Below are positions 28,901-37,282 of a stretch of 64,000 bases of DNA, in pieces. The DNA lies in the NCBI RefSeq assembly GCF_029360705.1, contig NZ_JARKMX010000003.1, forward strand, positions 434,001 to 498,000, given 5' to 3'. The DNA is from Paraflavitalea pollutisoli (lineage in GTDB: Bacteria; Bacteroidota; Bacteroidia; Chitinophagales; Chitinophagaceae). Each line of letters begins with the position of its first letter. Position 1 is the first letter of the stretch. The position numbers were made by a program, and so were the translations under genes. The notes under the pieces were generated by a model. That model saw only the letters and a list, made by a program, of their open reading frames with translations, was not told where the DNA came from and made no database searches.

Positions 28901-29823
28901 GACAAACAAGCCCCGTATTTACCATCACCAATGGTGTGCAATACTCGCTAGTTCGTTTGCGCGCAGTGGATGCCTGTGGTAATGCTACGCTTAATGACGT
29001 CAACATCCTGCCACTGGCCAACACCCTGATTTACGCCAGTTCGGATTGTTACTACAATGAAGTGAACCTGCAAGTCGACTCTACAGCCAATGCCAGCTAC
29101 AAATGGTACAAGAAAAAGAGTGCTACGGATAGCGTACTGGTCAGCAATACCACTTCTTACCGGATACCTTACCTGCTGCCATCGGATATCGGTACCTATG
29201 TATGTCATATGAGTGTGAACAATGGTTGTCTTTCAAAGCTTTCTTACTTTGAAGTAACTGGTATGTGTGGCGGAACCCTGCCCACTGAAGTAAAGCTTTC
29301 CGGCAGGCAGATCAATGGCATCAATCACCTCAACTGGGGTACGCAACGTGACCTCGACACCAGGTCTTATGTGGTAGAGCGAAGTACTGCTGCCGACGGT
29401 TCCTTTACGACACTCGGTACGGTGAGTTCACGGCAGCTCAATGCCCAGAGCATCTATGCTTTTGCCGACGAATCACCCCTGTCTTTGGGTTACTATAGGC
29501 TGCGCATTGTGAGCAATGATGGAAAAATAACCTACAGCAATGTCATCAGCATGAAGACAGCGGTAGTGAATTCGATCGGATTGTATCCCAACCCGGTCAA
29601 GCAGGTGCTCAACATTGCCATCTCTGCTACCCAGCAGGAAACGTACAAGTTGACACTGATGACTTCTACCGGTCAAACCGTGCAGGAGCAAATCATGCAG
29701 AAAGGCCCGCAGGGTGTACTGCAATTGCACCGCGGCCCGGGGGTAGTGAGTGGTGTGTATGTGTTGCGGATACTGGCCATCAATAGCCAGGAGTCGTATG
29801 TCTACAAAGTCATTTATGAATAA
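25915..29823 (+). CDS. Giant T9SS-exported repeat protein (SprB-like N-terminus)
   Basis: 1302 residues. Signal peptide (LLVPLLYLPPLLGVAQ) at the N-terminus. Residues 30-185 contain two SprB-type repeats, seen in TVNVTGGSGNYNIKVTGP and VTCMNGNDGTVTVANLLGG. Residues about 288-768 are six tandem units of roughly 78 residues, each ending in CYDTTI/CYDTVI and most with a Gly-x-Phe-x-Asn-Leu/Val-Pro motif; paired Cys suggest disulfides. The C-terminus (VNSIGLYPNPVKQVLNIAI to the end) is a type A T9SS sorting domain, so the protein is sent to the cell surface. An adhesin or gliding-type role is inferred. It lies alone between rpsG and a convergent protease gene. Confidence 0.88.
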   Translation: MKSLLKLMRIGLLVPLLYLPPLLGVAQDCTKLNFTTTTRESRCIATGSMTVNVTGGSGNYNIKVTGPVSTAYTSSTSITGLSAGTYTVSVKDITTNCVTEKYNIVVPGSYSEPRFVLNKTDVTCMNGNDGTVTVANLLGGRSPFSYTIVAPSPSKVGTTNTTGQFTGLVAGEYAIQLKDSCGGQQTRRITILNYQWWVDGVTISKVGCDSAQVSVRLGDSKGNTTVFNNFKFGVVRSAGDTVWSTNSTFRFLIGKKRSVTVVVKDPCGTTQVKTWVDPNVPSVNASVTTSDLTCDNFKATVTGQANLTNPTYNWYTAAGAYLGNNTTGVMPGLAYGNYYVDIRDNCYDTTIRRPFSATRAKPTAADWINTYEKACATFSASVVYMSNMTNPTFTLHKTATGPQIATSTDGVFTNIPYGSYCIKIKDGCYDTTLTRCFTEKAPVPSVSLDVSTNSSSCANFSASIKGQSNLTNPEYCLYKGNVKVDCNNTGTFNNLQFDTRYCIRIKNDVCYDTTIERCITVPRTRPSINAAPDFTYNCNNFNIRVTGQTGLENPRYCLYAPNGSEISCNNDGIFNNLPYITTGTYCVKVKNGAGCYDTTITQCFTPNRPKPSLSSVINISGKGCDGFTAKVSGSNLGTAKYILYNASSVAIDSNSTGTFNNVPYGNFCIRVKPNCYDTVIERCNTVKRDVPSGGSVSVSAIACGDFTAKVNNPNNIKNPEYLIYDTLGNFIVKNSNGTFTKLPLGYYEARIKDTCYDTIIVRRFNANPVSITISVSAKESCTFGTTDLSVTFSSGNAPYKVQVLNPVGVTVINTTSATSPVLISALQPLTGGQQYTVIGIDNCGGRDTVLVTPKPSIINKTKFVKSKCPSGVWENGATDIDIDVSSNMGVVKPVIIKKNNTNTTINYASNVGTQFKFVDLEPASYIVQYTVPNCTGKIYDTIEVVPYSFPGLQQSAAYQCDNNNFSVGAVVTGGTGPFAYEIIGSIPASPSINATGQTSPVFTITNGVQYSLVRLRAVDACGNATLNDVNILPLANTLIYASSDCYYNEVNLQVDSTANASYKWYKKKSATDSVLVSNTTSYRIPYLLPSDIGTYVCHMSVNNGCLSKLSYFEVTGMCGGTLPTEVKLSGRQINGINHLNWGTQRDLDTRSYVVERSTAADGSFTTLGTVSSRQLNAQSIYAFADESPLSLGYYRLRIVSNDGKITYSNVISMKTAVVNSIGLYPNPVKQVLNIAISATQQETYKLTLMTSTGQTVQEQIMQKGPQGVLQLHRGPGVVSGVYVLRILAINSQESYVYKVIYE

Positions 29824-29847
29824 ACGTTTTTTTGAGGTTTAAGAACA

Positions 29848-29874
29848 AAGAGGCCGCCTTCGTGCGGCTTTTTT
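29848..29874. terminator. Bidirectional terminator between the repeat protein and the protease
   Basis: Stem AAGAGGCCGC/GCGGCTTTTTT around CTTCGT, with T runs on the plus strand and a CTCTTTGTTCTT run on the minus strand; it serves both convergent genes. Confidence 0.8.
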
Positions 29875-29926
29875 GTTGCCTATGCTCCAACCGGCCAGCG
29901 AGGCGGTCTTGCCCGTTGCCAGTCGC

Positions 29927-32536
29927 CTAGTTGATCACCAGTTTGCCGGTTTGAACCTTATTGCCTGCCTGGCGGATCTGATAGATATACAGACCTCTTT
30001 GCAGTCTTTGCAAGGAGATCTGTTCGTGCAGGTTGAGCAGCTTGTATTGCAGTACCTGCTGACCGATCGCATTGTACAGAACGATACTGCCGCTGCCGGG
30101 TTCGGCAGATAGCACCTGCAGGTAGCCAGCAGCTGCGGCGGGATTGGGAAAGACCAGGTAGGCTGCATCCTGGAAATGGTATACGGTTTCCGGTTGGCTA
30201 TAGATCTCTACTCCGTCCGTTCGGCGTATTTTAAGCCGATAACTGTTGAGGCCCCTCGTCAGTACAGGATCGGTTAAAGTGTATTGTAATTGGTTCACTG
30301 GCGTCACGATTTGCAGGTCGGTATAGCCGGACGCTCCTTTTTTTTCCAGGGTCAAGGTTTGTATGCCATAGAAAGTGCCCAGTTCTATCGACAGGCGGCT
30401 TGAATGATCTACCTGATCTGCCAGAAACTGTTTGATATAACAGCCTACTCCCTGCGCCTCATAATTGAAGGTATAGGCTTTCCTGCCGTAGGCTCCATTG
30501 GGCAACATGGGGGCCACCGTATAATGTACAGCCTGGTTGGTTGCCTTGCTCAGGATGAGGTTGGTATCGGTAGTGGTTGTTAATAACCGGAGATATTTTT
30601 CTCCTAACACAAATACAGAAAATTGCGGTATACCAGCGGGCCTGTTCCAGCTCAGCAGAAAGGAGTCCGGGCAGTTGAAGCCTGTAGTGGCCTTCAGCTG
30701 GTTGGTCAGCAGGAAGGTATCTGTCGGGAAGGCTTGTTGGGCCGTGGTCATACGCAACAAAGCGCTGGCCAAGGTATCTGGTGGCAGCCATTGAAAATAG
30801 CCCCGGGCAAGATCGACCTGTGTTTCGATCGGGTGCCAGCGTATACCGTCGGTCGTGTAGGCTATCGATGCCGTGCCGGTGAGCGTGCTCTTCCAGCGCA
30901 GTATGTTCGCCTCTCCGCTGGGCAGCAGATCGCCTTTGGCCGGATAGTACCATTGAAATTTATTGACGGTGTCTAATTGCCAGGACAAGGAGAAGGATTG
31001 TATCGCCTCATCGAGTTGGTGCCCCCTCACGTTGATCTGGTAGTTGCCGGGCAAGGGCTGTTCGATCGTGACCTGTTCCTGGTTGTTGAGGCTGTCGCGG
31101 CTTCTCACAGGCAGTTTTGCCAGTGAGTCGGGATGTGCTGTGTGGTTGAGCACCCAAGGGAGCCAGACCTGCCCCGTGGTGGTATTGACGATCGACAGGT
31201 CGAGGTCGTGAACCAGGGCTTTGGCGGCATTAGGGGTGGCGGGCGGGTCGTTCCAGCAGAGGGTTACTTTCAGTTGGTGGATACCGGCTGGTAGGGTGAG
31301 CGGGGTGGTATGGGAGTTTGCTTCGGAGACAACGCCTGTTGTTACTCTGCCTTGCTGTATGGCCTGTAAGGCCGCCCAGGCATTGAGGTTGCCGTAGCCA
31401 GTCTGGTAATCGATGCCTGGTGTTCCAGCGTCATCGGCGCTGTTGAGCAATACTGCTTTGATGACGGTGGCAAGGGGCAATTGTCCATGGATGGAGCGGT
31501 AAGCCTGTTGAAGTAGCAAAGTAGTGCCACTGGTTATGGCGGCTGCTCCGGAGCTGCCATCTTCGCCAAAAGCTACCAGTTCGGGTTTCACGCGTCCGTC
31601 GTAGCCAGGTCCTTTCGATCCCAGTACTTCTGGTGCCAGGAGTTTGTTGGCGGCACCCACCGTCAAAATGTTTTTAGCCATTTTAAAGCTACCGGTCAGG
31701 TTGGCGTAGCCAGGAATGCCGGCATAGGCGCCGATCGTACTCGTTTGGTTACCGGCATTGCCGGCGGAAAAAATATGCAGGAGGGTAGGGTTGTCGACAC
31801 AACTGGCGTCATATGCGGCCGCATCGGCCCCGTAGTAATACTCGATACCCGTGCCATAGGAATGATTTTGAACGGCGATCTGGTATTGCTGGTACGCCTG
31901 GTTGGCATCGGGCAAGAGCGATGCAAAATTGGAGGAGGTCAAACTGCTGGCCCGGGCTGCACCGGTTGCCGTCAGGTCGCTGTTACCGGCGCCGCTGATG
32001 ATGGTACTCATGATGCCGGCGTGCTGCGAGATGTTGGGGGAGGCGAGGGGGGTAGTTATGTACCTGCCCTTTAAGTCGATGTCCGTGGTGTCGGGCTTGT
32101 TTTCTTTGACGGATACGGTGAGGCCTTGTCCGTCGAGGGTCGGAAAGTGGCTGTGTATCAGGTTGATCTGGTTACTGGAAAGGTCGTGGTTATTGATGAT
32201 GAGTTCTTCCCGCGGGGTACGTGGCAGGTCGGCAAAGACGACGTCCGGGAGGGGCAGCAGGAGGGAATCGAGTATGCGTCGGGAACAGTAAATTGCCAGG
32301 AGGCGAACGGGGGTATATTCCTGTCGTATCCGTTCTTGCAGGCCGTGGTGGGCCAGGTAATTTTTGAAACGGGGAAGGTCGGTGCAGACGATCCAGTACA
32401 GGCTTTCCTGGCTGTAGGGCCTGGTTTGTATCCGCAACAGGGGCGATTGCTTCGCCAGGATTGCTTTGGCACTTTCCTGGGCTATTGCAATGGCCGACCC
32501 GCATAGGAATAAGGTTAATAACAGGTAGATTCTCAT
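29927..32536 (-). CDS. Subtilisin-like (S8) serine protease with T9SS sorting domain
   Basis: 869 residues from ATG 32536 (MRIYLLLTLFLCGSAIAIAQ is a signal peptide); an ATG ten codons upstream is less likely. Secreted protease. The S8 domain (about 120-400) shows the His in SQHAGIMSTI, the oxyanion Asn in HIFSAGNAGN and the nucleophile Ser in EDGSSGAAAITSG. At the place of the catalytic Asp the motif reads LTVSVKENKPD, so Asp is replaced by Glu (about residue 145). A P-domain-like beta region follows, and the C-terminus (YLVFPNPAAAAGYLQ onwards) is a T9SS type A sorting domain. Start-to-start it faces away from nothing coding for 360 bp before fusA. Confidence 0.88.
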   Translation of the reverse strand: MRIYLLLTLFLCGSAIAIAQESAKAILAKQSPLLRIQTRPYSQESLYWIVCTDLPRFKNYLAHHGLQERIRQEYTPVRLLAIYCSRRILDSLLLPLPDVVFADLPRTPREELIINNHDLSSNQINLIHSHFPTLDGQGLTVSVKENKPDTTDIDLKGRYITTPLASPNISQHAGIMSTIISGAGNSDLTATGAARASSLTSSNFASLLPDANQAYQQYQIAVQNHSYGTGIEYYYGADAAAYDASCVDNPTLLHIFSAGNAGNQTSTIGAYAGIPGYANLTGSFKMAKNILTVGAANKLLAPEVLGSKGPGYDGRVKPELVAFGEDGSSGAAAITSGTTLLLQQAYRSIHGQLPLATVIKAVLLNSADDAGTPGIDYQTGYGNLNAWAALQAIQQGRVTTGVVSEANSHTTPLTLPAGIHQLKVTLCWNDPPATPNAAKALVHDLDLSIVNTTTGQVWLPWVLNHTAHPDSLAKLPVRSRDSLNNQEQVTIEQPLPGNYQINVRGHQLDEAIQSFSLSWQLDTVNKFQWYYPAKGDLLPSGEANILRWKSTLTGTASIAYTTDGIRWHPIETQVDLARGYFQWLPPDTLASALLRMTTAQQAFPTDTFLLTNQLKATTGFNCPDSFLLSWNRPAGIPQFSVFVLGEKYLRLLTTTTDTNLILSKATNQAVHYTVAPMLPNGAYGRKAYTFNYEAQGVGCYIKQFLADQVDHSSRLSIELGTFYGIQTLTLEKKGASGYTDLQIVTPVNQLQYTLTDPVLTRGLNSYRLKIRRTDGVEIYSQPETVYHFQDAAYLVFPNPAAAAGYLQVLSAEPGSGSIVLYNAIGQQVLQYKLLNLHEQISLQRLQRGLYIYQIRQAGNKVQTGKLVIN

Positions 32537-32566
32537 AAGCATTAGCAGGTTACCCAATTTAGGCAA

Positions 32567-32803
32567 TCGGGCGCTGATATATAATTTTTTTTGTGTGCGG
32601 CCGCGGGGCGTCGGCTGCCTTCCGGGCAGGGAATCTCGCGGTTGAAGGCTAGTGAGGGGCTTATGGTGCTGATAATGAATTAAATATTGATCTTCTGGCG
32701 AGAAGGAACCAGCCAGCAGGCCCTCTTTTTGCTGCGATAGGATGATCCGATCGGCGTGGGCAAAGAACAGGCGGAAAGGCGCATTAGGTATGGATTTGGC
32801 TGG
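32567..32803. other. Intergenic region upstream of fusA
   Basis: About 360 bp lie between the protease start and fusA; the left part shown here is GC-rich near 32600 and then neutral, with no coding frame or hairpin of note. The right part holds the fusA promoter. Confidence 0.4.
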
Positions 32804-32868
32804 TTTTCCACATTTAATCTTTTGTTCTTATCCAATCTGATTTTTACGGGAGATTTTGTATACCTTTG
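32804..32868 (+). promoter_or_regulatory. fusA promoter with upstream element
   Basis: -7 box TACCTTTG at 32861-32868, 60 bp before the ATG. The element TTTTCCACATT at 32804-32814 lies 57 bp upstream of the box, matching the elements before rpsL and pyrG. A -33 TTG at standard spacing is not seen. Confidence 0.6.
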
Positions 32869-32928
32869 CGCACTTATTTTCAGGGAGTTTCCCTGCAATA
32901 CAATTAAAAAGAAAACAACAACAAAGTC

Positions 32929-35079
32929 ATGGCAGACTTACGATTACAGAGAAACTTTGGTATTGCGGCACACATCGATGCCGGCAAAACCACCACTACG
33001 GAGCGTATCCTGCGCTACACCGGTATGATCCATAAAATTGGTGAGGTGCATGATGGTGCTGCTACCACTGACTGGATGGAGCAGGAAAAAGAAAGAGGTA
33101 TCACGATTACCTCTGCTGCAGTTAGCTGCCAGTGGAATTTCCCTACCGATAAAGGTAAGGCCGACGCTAACACTAAGAAATATTACTTCAACATCATTGA
33201 TACTCCAGGTCACGTTGACTTCACTGTAGAGGTGGAGCGTTCTATGCGTGTACTGGACGGTCTGATCGCCCTGTTCTCTGCAGTGGATGGCGTAGAGCCC
33301 CAATCTGAGACTGTATGGCGCCAGGCCAACCGTTATAAAGTACCCCGAATCGGTTTCGTTAACAAAATGGACCGTTCCGGTGCTGACTTCCTGATGGTGG
33401 TTAAGCAGGTGAAGGAAATGCTCGGTGCTAAAGCCGTTCCCCTTCAATTGCCCATCGGCGCTGAAGATGATTTCAAAGGCGTAGTGGATCTGATCAAGAT
33501 GAAAGGTATCATCTGGCATATGGAAACAGAAGGTATGACCTTCGACGAAATCCCAGTGCCTGCTGATATGGAAGCTGAAGTAGCTGAGTGGAGACAAAAT
33601 CTGATCGAGGCTGTTGCTGAATACGACGACAAGTTGCTCGAGAAGTTCTTCGAAAACCCCGATTCAATTTCTGAAGAGGAAGTACACGAAGCGATCCGCA
33701 AGGCGACTATTGACCTGAGCATCGTTCCGATGATGTGTGGTTCTTCTTTCAAGAACAAGGGCGTACAAACTGCACTCGATGCTGTTTGCCGTTACCTGCC
33801 TTCTCCTGTTGATATCGAAGATACTGTAGGTACCAATCCTGATTCCGGTGAACCAGAAACGCGTAAGCCCGATCCTAAGGAGCCGTTCGCAGCCCTGGCC
33901 TTCAAGATCATGACCGATCCTTTCGTAGGTCGTCTGGCATTCTTCCGGTGTTATAGCGGCCACCTCGATGCTGGTTCTTATGTATTGAATGTAAGAAGCG
34001 GTAAGAAAGAGCGTATCAGCCGTATCATGAAGATGTTTGCCAACAAGCAAAACCCGATCGACTTCATCGAAGCCGGTGATATCGGTGCAGCTGTTGGTTT
34101 CAAGGAAATCAAGACTGGTGATACCCTCTGTGATGAAAATCACCCGATCACCCTCGAGAACATGTTCATCCCTGAGCCTGTAATCGCGATCGCTGTTGAG
34201 CCTAAAACACAGGCCGACGTTGATAAGATGGGTATGGCTATCGCCAAGCTGGTGGAAGAAGATCCTACGCTCCGCGTAAATACAGATGAAGATACCGGAC
34301 AAACCATCCTCCGTGGAATGGGTGAGTTGCACCTGGAAATCATCATCGACCGTATGCGTCGTGAGTTCAAAGTAGAAGTTAACCAGGGTGCTCCCCAGGT
34401 TGCTTATAAAGAAGCGTTCCGCAAAACTGTTGAACACCGTGAAACGCTGAAGAAGCAAACCGGTGGTCGTGGTAAGTTCGCGGATATCGTGTTCGAGCTC
34501 GGACCTGCCGACGAAGAGTGGCTGGCAGCAAACCCCAAGGATAACCTGCAGTTCGTGAATGATATCTTCGGTGGTTCTATCCCCCGTGAGTTCATTCAGC
34601 CGATCCAGAAAGGTTTCCAATCTGCACTGGGTACCGGTGTACTGGCTAACTACCCTGTAGAGAATGTGAAGGTTCGTATTTTCGACGGTAGCTTCCACCA
34701 GGTTGACTCTGACGGTATGTCGTTCGAACTTTGCGCAAGAGCCGGTTTCCGGGAAGCTGGTCGCAAGGCCCAACCTGTACTGCTCGAGCCGATCATGAAA
34801 GTAGAAGTGATCACGCCTGATCAATACATGGGTGATGTAACAGGTGACCTCAACCGTCGTCGTGGTATGCTGGAAGGCATGGACAGCCGCGGTGGTGCAC
34901 AGGTTATCAAGGCGAAAGTGCCTTTGAGCGAAATGTTTGGTTACGTAACACAATTGCGTAGCTTGAGCTCTGGCCGCGCTACTTCTACCATGGAGTTCAG
35001 CCACTACAATCCTGCTCCCAACAACATCGCTGAAGAAGTGATCGCGAAGGTGAAAGGAAAGCTGAAAGTGAGCGAATAA
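32929..35079 (+). CDS. fusA: Elongation factor G
   Basis: GTPase that drives translocation of tRNA and mRNA and, with RRF, ribosome recycling. 716 residues, full length. G motifs: [15 protein letters not shown] (P-loop), [18 protein letters not shown] and NKMDRSGAD. Domains II-V follow, including the domain IV segment [11 protein letters not shown]. Unlike the standard str operon it stands alone: own promoter region, own terminator at 35103-35130, and T9SS-type genes on both sides. Codon usage is that of a highly expressed gene. It is the usual drug-target fusA type rather than a mitochondrial-type second copy. Confidence 0.98.
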   Translation: MADLRLQRNFGIAAHIDAGKTTTTERILRYTGMIHKIGEVHDGAATTDWMEQEKERGITITSAAVSCQWNFPTDKGKADANTKKYYFNIIDTPGHVDFTVEVERSMRVLDGLIALFSAVDGVEPQSETVWRQANRYKVPRIGFVNKMDRSGADFLMVVKQVKEMLGAKAVPLQLPIGAEDDFKGVVDLIKMKGIIWHMETEGMTFDEIPVPADMEAEVAEWRQNLIEAVAEYDDKLLEKFFENPDSISEEEVHEAIRKATIDLSIVPMMCGSSFKNKGVQTALDAVCRYLPSPVDIEDTVGTNPDSGEPETRKPDPKEPFAALAFKIMTDPFVGRLAFFRCYSGHLDAGSYVLNVRSGKKERISRIMKMFANKQNPIDFIEAGDIGAAVGFKEIKTGDTLCDENHPITLENMFIPEPVIAIAVEPKTQADVDKMGMAIAKLVEEDPTLRVNTDEDTGQTILRGMGELHLEIIIDRMRREFKVEVNQGAPQVAYKEAFRKTVEHRETLKKQTGGRGKFADIVFELGPADEEWLAANPKDNLQFVNDIFGGSIPREFIQPIQKGFQSALGTGVLANYPVENVKVRIFDGSFHQVDSDGMSFELCARAGFREAGRKAQPVLLEPIMKVEVITPDQYMGDVTGDLNRRRGMLEGMDSRGGAQVIKAKVPLSEMFGYVTQLRSLSSGRATSTMEFSHYNPAPNNIAEEVIAKVKGKLKVSE

Positions 35080-35102
35080 GTATTCTAGTTAATCGCTATA
35101 CA

Positions 35103-35130
35103 AGCCCCGCCATTTGGCGGGGCTTTTTTT
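35103..35130 (+). terminator. fusA terminator, insertion target of the intron
   Basis: Perfect stem AGCCCCGCC/GGCGGGGCT with loop ATTT and seven T. The group IIC intron begins 1-2 nt behind the T run. Confidence 0.93.
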
Positions 35131-35671
35131 GGTATGTCAGGCATGCCCTGTTTCTCTAGGGTGCAAGTCCCGAATGCGCGGTTACAGCCCGAAGCATTAG
35201 CCAATAGCAAGGGTGTCCATCGCGAGTTGGAATCTGAAAGAAGCTGGCGGCAAAAGTTCGAACCTACGAATAGAAACTGCATATAAGGCCATTTAAGCGC
35301 GGGCGATGTTGCCATAGAAACAAAAGCCCAATGCTGTGCGGAGCGCTTATAGGTAGATGCAGAGGTTACATGAGCTGAAAGAGACAGAGCTTATCATGAG
35401 AGGTCTGTAGTCGATTCTTCGACTAAGCAGAAGTCAGCAGAGGCCATAGTAGCTTGTTGTTGTTTTTTTTTCGAGAAAGAAGACTTGGCAAGCGAAGGGC
35501 TGAATGTCAGAGTAAGGCGTATGATCTACAACTGATTTATTGTAAGGCTATGACAGCCGAAACCCGTAAGAGAACTCCGGGATTGAGCCGTAGGCCGGAA
35601 GCCGAAAGTCATGCCGGAGGTGCTGAGCCTAACGATGCAATCTAGTAGAAACAAGCCGTGTATAAAAGTTA

Positions 35672-36969
35672 GTGGACAGCGTAGTTATGCTAGAAGATAT
35701 TTTAGACCGACGTAATATTGAAAAATCCCTTGTTCAGGTTGAAAAGAACAAGGGCGCCAGTGGCATCGACGAGATGACCTGGGATAGCTTACGTACCTAC
35801 GTCAGTAAAAACTGGCAGGTGTTACGGTCTGAGATTCTGGACGGCAAATATGTTTCCATGGCCGTAAAGGAAGTTGAGATTGACAAACCCCAGGGCGGTA
35901 AGAGAATTTTAGGGATACCTACGGTAGTAGACCGGATGATAGGTCAGGCTGTAGCGCAGTGGTTGACTTACCAGTTCGATAAAAACTTCTCGGAGCGAAG
36001 CTATGGCTTCCGCCCCCATCGCAGTGCTCATCACGCCGTTCTGCAGGCATATGAATATGTGAAGGAGGGAAAGGAATGGGTCATAGAGCTGGATCTGGAA
36101 AGCTTTTTCAACCGGATCAACCACGACAGGCTAATGAGCAGGCTGGCAAGCACTATTACGGACAAGCGAATACTTAAGCTAATCCGGGGGTTTCTCAGGA
36201 GCGGTATCATGGCGGGTGGAGTAATTAGTCCACGCCGTGAGGGTCCCCCCAAGGCTCCCCCTTAAGTCCGATACTTTCAAATATCGTATTGGACGAATTG
36301 GACAAGGAACTGGAGGGGCGAGGGTTATCATTTGTCAGATATGCAGACGATATAAGTATCTATGCAAGGAGTGAGACTGCCGCCAGGCGCATTCTAAGTA
36401 GCGTGACCCGTTACATTGAAAGAAAGCTACTGCTAAAGGTGAATCCGAAAAAGACCCGCCTTAGCCGCCCCGAAGATAGCAACCTGTTAGGCTTTTGCTT
36501 CCGCAAACCTAAAGGCGGATCCCAACAGTGGACAATAGTCATCGCCAGGGATAGTATCGTACGTGTAAAAGCTAAATGCAAGGAAATTACGCGACGCAAC
36601 AAAGCTTACTCTTTGGAGGAGCGTATCAGTAAACTGAACCAGTTACTTATAGGCTGGGTCAACTACTTCCTGATAGCTAGAGACTACCCGCCATTGGATC
36701 AACTAGATGGTACAGTCCGCTTCCGGCTGCGAATGTGTATATGGAAGGACTGGAAAACGCCCAGAACAAGAATGCAAAGACTTCTAAGGCTGGGTGCCAA
36801 CCGTCGCTCCGCTGCAGGGCACGGCCATAGTTACAAAAGCTATCACAGGATCGTCAATGGATGGACCGTTAAAATGGCCCTATCCAACGAATACTTCCAA
36901 AAAAACGGATACATAGGGTTCCGAAACCACCGCTATCATCAAACCGGAAAGCAGAAAAGTTTATTCTGA
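35672..36969 (+). pseudogene. Group II intron reverse transcriptase/maturase, one-base frameshift
   Basis: The first part (35672-36265, GTG start; ATG at 35687 also possible) contains VEKNKGASGIDEMTWDSL, the RT palm segment QGGKRILGIPTVVDRMIGQA, and ELDLESFFNRINHDRLM with the first catalytic Asp. The frame then breaks in a run of six C (36245-36250). Adding one C restores QGSPLSP and continues into the second part: VLDELDKELE, the catalytic YADD (36340-36351), and the maturase X domain and C-terminal region. There is no separate endonuclease domain, as usual for class C. The break is either a real inactivating deletion or a homopolymer base-call error; the rest looks undegraded. Confidence 0.88.
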
Positions 36970-36972
36970 CAA

Positions 36973-37048
36973 ACCGCCGTATGCCCGAAGGCACGTACGG
37001 TGGTGTGAGAGGACGGACCATCAAATAATGGTGGTCCTCCTACTCGAT
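36973..37048 (+). ncRNA. Group II intron domains V and VI
   Basis: Domain V: stem ACCGCCGTATGCC with GGCACGTACGGTGGT around a CGAA loop (36973-37004), the catalytic core hairpin. Domain VI: AGGAC-GACCAT pairs with ATGGT-GTCCT (37010-37038), then CCTACTCGAT as the 3' end. Confidence 0.9.
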
Positions 37049-37126
37049 TTTTTGGCAGCCGCAGGCTAATCGTGTGCGCGGCGGTTTGTAAAATTGATCC
37101 GGTCTGCTGCTTTTCCCGACAATTGC

Positions 37127-37157
37127 CTGCACAGTTATCAGCCAAAACTGCACGGTT
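37127..37157 (+). repeat. Two direct repeats CTGCACRGTT, 21-bp period (candidate LytTR sites)
   Basis: CTGCACAGTT at 37127-37136 and CTGCACGGTT at 37148-37157, start to start exactly 21 bp, 126 bp upstream of the first FG-GAP gene. The same decamer occurs three times before the second FG-GAP gene. The -7 box of this gene is not clear (TATCTTGA at 37213-37220 is the nearest). Confidence 0.75.
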
Positions 37158-37282
37158 ATGCCCCGTTTCTACACGACGGCCAGTTCGGTCGGAAGGGTGT
37201 TGGTCGGTATAGTATCTTGAGTATGCTCCCGCTCTATTTTTCTTGGAACGGTGACGTATATAAAAGAATATCAAACTGACTT

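Larger units (their letters stand above)
35132..37048 (+). mobile_element. Group IIC intron inserted in the fusA terminator
   Basis: About 1917 bp. The 5' end GTATGTCAGGCATGCC, the domain I landmarks AGGGTGCAAGTCCCGAA and AAGGGTGTCCATCGCGA, the AGAAGTCAGCAGA...CATAGTA segment before the reverse transcriptase, a domain V hairpin (36973-37004) and a domain VI helix ending CTACTCGAT are in the order and spacing of bacterial group IIC introns. This class inserts just behind rho-independent terminators, exactly as here. The 5' boundary is uncertain by one base (a G doublet at 35131-35132). The encoded RT is frameshifted, so this copy probably no longer moves by itself. Confidence 0.93.

Noticed and set aside
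33664-35004. 446-codon minus-strand frame opposite fusA, and similar long frames opposite yidC, pyrG, glnN and the S9 peptidase
   Set aside because: They are mirror frames of strongly coding, codon-biased genes; the encoded sequences have no domain, signal or family resemblance.
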